DNA of 64,000 nt from Nymphaea colorata (taxonomy: Eukaryota > Streptophyta > Magnoliopsida > Nymphaeales > Nymphaeaceae): NCBI RefSeq assembly GCF_008831285.2, contig NC_045142.1:8778713-8842712 (forward strand), given 5' to 3'. The position numbers and the translations under genes are program-made. Under the pieces are notes generated by a model. The model was not told where the DNA came from and ran no database searches. It saw only the letters and a list, made by a program, of their open reading frames with translations. This document shows, piece by piece, positions 62,161-64,000 of this stretch; the stretch's first letter is position 1; each line of letters starts with the position of its first letter.

Positions 62161-62400
62161 AGAGAGAGAGAGGATCCATCCTAGCCATCCCGATTCAAGC
62201 GGCGTCGCCATGAGAGGGAGGGAGAGAAAGAGTTGATATCTCCAACAGAGAAAGAAATGGCAATGGCGGCAGGAGGGCCACAACTGTCAATTCAAACGAG
62301 TGCAGGAGCGATCGCGGGAAGAAAGGTGCGTTCACGGAAATGGGAGAGCGAGGGAAGGATGAGAGTTTGTCCGCTCTCTCACCGTTTTATGTTCATTCAA
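62161..62400. other. Possible 5' exon/promoter patch, strand uncertain
   Basis: A GC-richer patch with gene-start character on both strands. On the minus strand a CT-rich leader precedes ATG at 62211 (MATPLESGWLGWILSLS). On the plus strand ATG at 62258 opens MAMAAGGPQLSIQTSAGAIA and then GAAAGGTGCG, a donor-like sequence. No second exon could be found for either, and the region is followed by the tandem array, so it may be a gene fragment. Confidence 0.2.
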
Positions 62401-62424
62401 CTAGCGTCATAGCTTTTAATTTTG

Positions 62425-64000
62425 CCCTTGCCACCACCATTCCATTACGATATTGCCATGCCGAGCGACTCGGTTTTTGCATCCAACTCGGCCTATAGCG
62501 GATTATCGGTGGCTTGAATGAGAATTCGAGGCAATCAAACAAATGAACGAAAAAGAAACATGGAATATTCATTTCACTCCAGTTTTGGATAGATTCATCA
62601 TTTTATAACTTTGATTCAAAATTTGGACCCAGCCTCCTAAGTTCTTAAACAACACTGGCTTTTATATATCTGGAGCTACCTGTGAGCTGCCCACAAAAAT
62701 TTCATTAGAAATCCAGTTGAACTGAGGTCCAGGCATATGTCTGTGGGCCACTAAAAGCACGAAAAATTCGATATCAGCTTGTGACCATTTTTTCTTATTC
62801 ATAAGCCGATATCCGTGGTCTAGTGGAGAAAAGCCGATATCAGCTTGGGAAGGATGAGAGTTTGTCCTTGCCACCACCATTCCATTACGATATTGCCATG
62901 CCCAGTGACTCGGTTTTTGCATCCAACTCGTACTATAGCGGATTATCGGTGGCTTGAATAAGAATTCGAGGCAATCAAACAATTGAACGAAAAAGAAACA
63001 TGGAATATTCATTTCACTCCAGTTTTGGATAGAATCATCATTTTATAACTTTGATTCAAAATTTGGACCCAGCCTCCTAAGTGCTTAAACAACACTGGCT
63101 TTTATATATCTGGAGCTACCTGTGAGCTGCCCACAAAAATTTCATTAGAAATCCAGTTGAACTGAGGTCCAACCATATGTCTGTGGGCCACTAAAAGCGG
63201 GGAAAAGCCGATATCAGCTTGTGACCATTTTTTCTTATTCATAAGCCCATATCCGTGGTCTAGTGGAGAAAAGCCGATATCAGCTTGGGAAGGATGAGAG
63301 TTTGTCCTTGCCACCACCATTCCATTACGATATTGCCATGCCCAGCGACTCGGTTTTTGCATCCAACTCAGCCTATAGCGGATTATCGGTGGCAATCAAA
63401 CAATTGAAGGAAAAAGAAACATGGAATGTTCATTTCACTCCAGTTTTGGATAGAATCATCATTTTATAATTTTGATTCAAAATTTCAACCCATCAAACGC
63501 CTCCTAAGTGCTTAAACAACACTGGCTTTTATATATCTGGAGCTACCTGTGAGCTGCCCACAAAAATTTCATTAGAAATCCAGTTGAACTGAGGTCCAGC
63601 CATATGTCTGTGGGCCACTAAAAGCGGGGAAAAGCCGATATCAGCTTGTGACCATTTTTTCTTATTCATAAGCCCATATCCGTGGTCTAGTGGAGAAAAG
63701 CCGATATCAGCTTGGGAAGGATGAGAGTTTGTCCTTGCCACCACCATTCCATTACGATATTGCCATGCCCAGCGACTCGGTTTTTGCATCCAACTCGGCC
63801 TATAGCGGATTATCGGTGGCAATCAAACAATTGAAGGAAAAAGAAACATGGAATATTCATTTCACTCCAGTTTTGGATAGAATCATCATTTTATAATTTT
63901 GATTCAAAATTTCAACCCATCAAACGCCTCCTAAGTGCTTAAACAACACTGGCTTTTATATATCTGGAGCTACCTGTGAGCTGCCCACAAAAATTTCATT
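62425..64000 (+). repeat. Tandem array of 427-440 bp units, continues past window
   Basis: CCACCACCATTCCATTACG recurs at 62431, 62871, 63311 and 63738 (spacing 440, 440, 427). Each unit holds TTTTTGCATCCAACTC, GGATTATCGGTGGC, AACACTGGCTTTTATATATC, GTGAGCTGCCCACAAAAATT and a doubled GCCGATATCAGCTTG. Units 1-2 share AATTTGGACCCAGCC, while units 3-4 share AATTTCAACCCATCAAACG and lack the TTGAATGAGAATTCGAG piece, so there are two subtypes. About 80 bases (GGAGCTACCTGTGAGCTGCC...CCAGTTGAACT) are homologous to 17380-17450, the 3' end of the Ser/Pro-repeat membrane gene. The last unit is cut by the window edge. Confidence 0.95.

Noticed and set aside
62819-62850. TCCGTGGTCTAGTGG in each tandem unit, resembling the start of tRNA-Glu
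   Set aside because: No T-arm, anticodon stem or acceptor pairing follows.
62425-64000. CRISPR-like or centromeric satellite array
   Set aside because: Units over 400 bp without spacers exclude CRISPR; centromeric identity cannot be judged from fewer than four units, and the unit contains a gene fragment.

Overview
The window is nuclear DNA of a flowering plant. It is mostly AT-rich intergenic sequence packed with decayed transposable elements and (TA)n/(GA)n microsatellites. The genes show spliced, plant-specific families: an L-type lectin receptor kinase and a cell-wall pectinesterase with plant GT-AG introns. The strongly GC-rich, intronless kinase gene inside AT-rich surroundings would suit a monocot or an early-diverging angiosperm, but I cannot name the species.

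Only two genes look clearly intact. (1) 39108-41345 (+) is a single-exon LecRK of the clade VIII type, with signal peptide, legume-lectin ectodomain, Ser/Pro-rich stalk, one membrane span and an RD-type kinase. (2) 59223-56477 (-) is a five-exon pectin methylesterase (CE8) without a PRO/inhibitor region. Its exon structure could be worked out to the base and gives a 355-residue protein with all catalytic residues. Both products act at the cell wall/plasma membrane, but nothing in the sequence links them.

Layout. 0.1-9.8 kb is copy A of a segmental duplication whose copy B is at 27.3-31.0 kb. Copy A is interrupted by a 4.4-kb non-autonomous LTR retrotransposon (2606-6989, 5-bp target duplication AACAC), and copy B retains the empty site. 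10-17 kb is intergenic with a Tourist-like MITE. 17.4-19.1 kb is a near-perfect inverted duplication (arms about 0.7 kb, 18-nt loop) of a membrane-protein gene with 20-residue Ser/Pro repeats; one arm keeps the membrane-spanning tail and the other is frameshifted. 19.1-19.8 kb may hold a small broken minus-strand gene. 21.7-22.8 kb is a decayed plant-mobile-domain (PMD) gene. 23-27 kb is unassigned. 31-39 kb is intergenic with several dispersed repeats and a GC-rich block containing TCP-type palindromes. 39-41 kb is the LecRK. 42-48 kb holds hAT-like MITEs with visible 8-bp target duplications. 48.9-51.4 kb is a decayed Ty1/copia pol. 51.4-56.4 kb is unassigned plus small repeats. 56.5-59.2 kb is the pectinesterase. 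60-62.4 kb has no secure gene. 62.4-64.0 kb is a tandem array of 427-440 bp units that runs off the window and contains a fossil of the 3' end of the 17-kb membrane-protein gene.

No rRNA, CRISPR, intact tRNA or operon-type structure was seen. The most unusual object is the 17.6-19.0 kb inverted duplication, which would form a long double-stranded RNA hairpin if transcribed through.
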